Source of the DNA: Arthrobacter sp. PsM3
GTDB taxonomy: Bacteria > Actinomycetota > Actinomycetes > Actinomycetales > Micrococcaceae
Assembly: GCF_030433895.1 (NCBI RefSeq)
Contig: NZ_JARUXE010000017.1
Location: 30,478 to 94,477 of the forward strand
Reading direction: 5' to 3'
Length of the DNA stretch: 64,000 nt
The position numbers were made by a program, and so were the translations under genes. Below are positions 63,739 through 64,000 of this stretch, piece by piece. The number at the start of each line of letters is the position of its first letter. Position 1 is the first letter of the stretch. Under the pieces are notes generated by a model. That model was given only the letters and a program-made list of their open reading frames with translations. It was not told where the DNA came from and searched no databases.

Positions 63739-64000
63739 AAGCAAATCGGACCAAGTTGGGCCGACGATCCTTGGTCGGCGAGTAACCCGCCGGGCACTGC
63801 GTTGCACGTGTTGCACCATGCCATGACGAGCCCATCCAGAGTCTCGTCGCTGCTGTCCCCGTTCGTTGCCACCTGATTTGAAGCCCACGGTCAGGCGGCC
63901 GTGCCACGCCCATTCAGAGTTTTGGCGCTACCGTCCCAGTCGTCAGCCGTCGTTGTTCAGGGGTCCAGTGTCAGACGGGGGTGTCGGGGTCTGTGGGCCG
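63739..64000. other. 3' spacer, no gene supported
   Basis: GACCAAG (63749-63755) pairs with CTTGGTC (63770-63776) and GCCGAC with GTCGGC in the same stretch, a likely terminator for the nuclease gene. The remainder to the window end shows no convincing frame. Confidence 0.4.

Overview
The window is a 64 kb piece of a high-GC actinobacterial chromosome, most likely from Arthrobacter, Pseudarthrobacter or a close relative in the Micrococcaceae. The reasons are the base composition, the actinobacterial protein families (DUF4193, DUF3093, DUF3710, DUF3159, DUF3000, SepH), a fused CydDC transporter, frequent GTG and TTG starts, and a gene order around dut, the TrkA pair, the KimA-like transporter, dxs, rnd and DUF3000 that, from memory, parallels the Rv2680-Rv2699 region of Mycobacterium tuberculosis. 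No rRNA, CRISPR array, insertion sequence or integrase was seen.

Layout. 1-6.3 kb is accessory: the etfBA end, a TetR regulator with an SGNH hydrolase, a glutamate decarboxylase gene with two in-frame deletions, a class II glutamine amidotransferase, and a broken rifampin ADP-ribosyltransferase (arr). 6.2-12.7 kb is the cytochrome bd operon cydA-cydB-cydDC, preceded by two near-identical 17-bp inverted repeats that look like operators. 12.7-14.2 kb holds a tandem GNAT acetyltransferase and a DinB-fold protein. 14.3-14.7 kb is a gene-free block of diverged repeats with a 127-bp direct duplication. 14.8-23.6 kb carries a topoisomerase A subunit, a GNAT/acyl-CoA-ligase fusion, DUF5998, a phosphodiesterase-like enzyme and sepH. 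23.9-32.5 kb is the conserved dut region with a potassium module (two TrkA-type proteins and a KimA-like transporter) and a TrmA-type RNA methyltransferase. 32.7-39.1 kb holds aconitase and a dxs operon with three small genes. 39.1-44.4 kb holds an aldo/keto reductase, then a nucleoside hydrolase coupled to a complete ECF importer (S, T and fused A1A2), which looks like a nucleoside or modified-base salvage unit. 44.5-45.4 kb is a decayed membrane-protein gene. 45.5-51.4 kb holds fadA-fadB, rnd and DUF3000. 51.5-55.0 kb is a DUF6421-SDR-threonine aldolase operon of unknown purpose. 55.2-61.6 kb is mostly housekeeping: msrB, an alpha/beta hydrolase, ybaK, a SufE-like protein, a rhodanese, zapE and a small Rv0909-type protein. 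61.7-62.7 kb has six tRNA genes, followed by a phage-type PD-(D/E)XK nuclease.

The most interesting signals are the paired cyd operators, the nucleoside hydrolase-ECF unit with a foldable leader, the DUF6421 operon, two long near-perfect intergenic palindromes, the duplicated repeat block, and three genes in different stages of decay (arr, gad and the membrane protein). All functional calls come from reading the sequence and from remembered family features. No database search was run.
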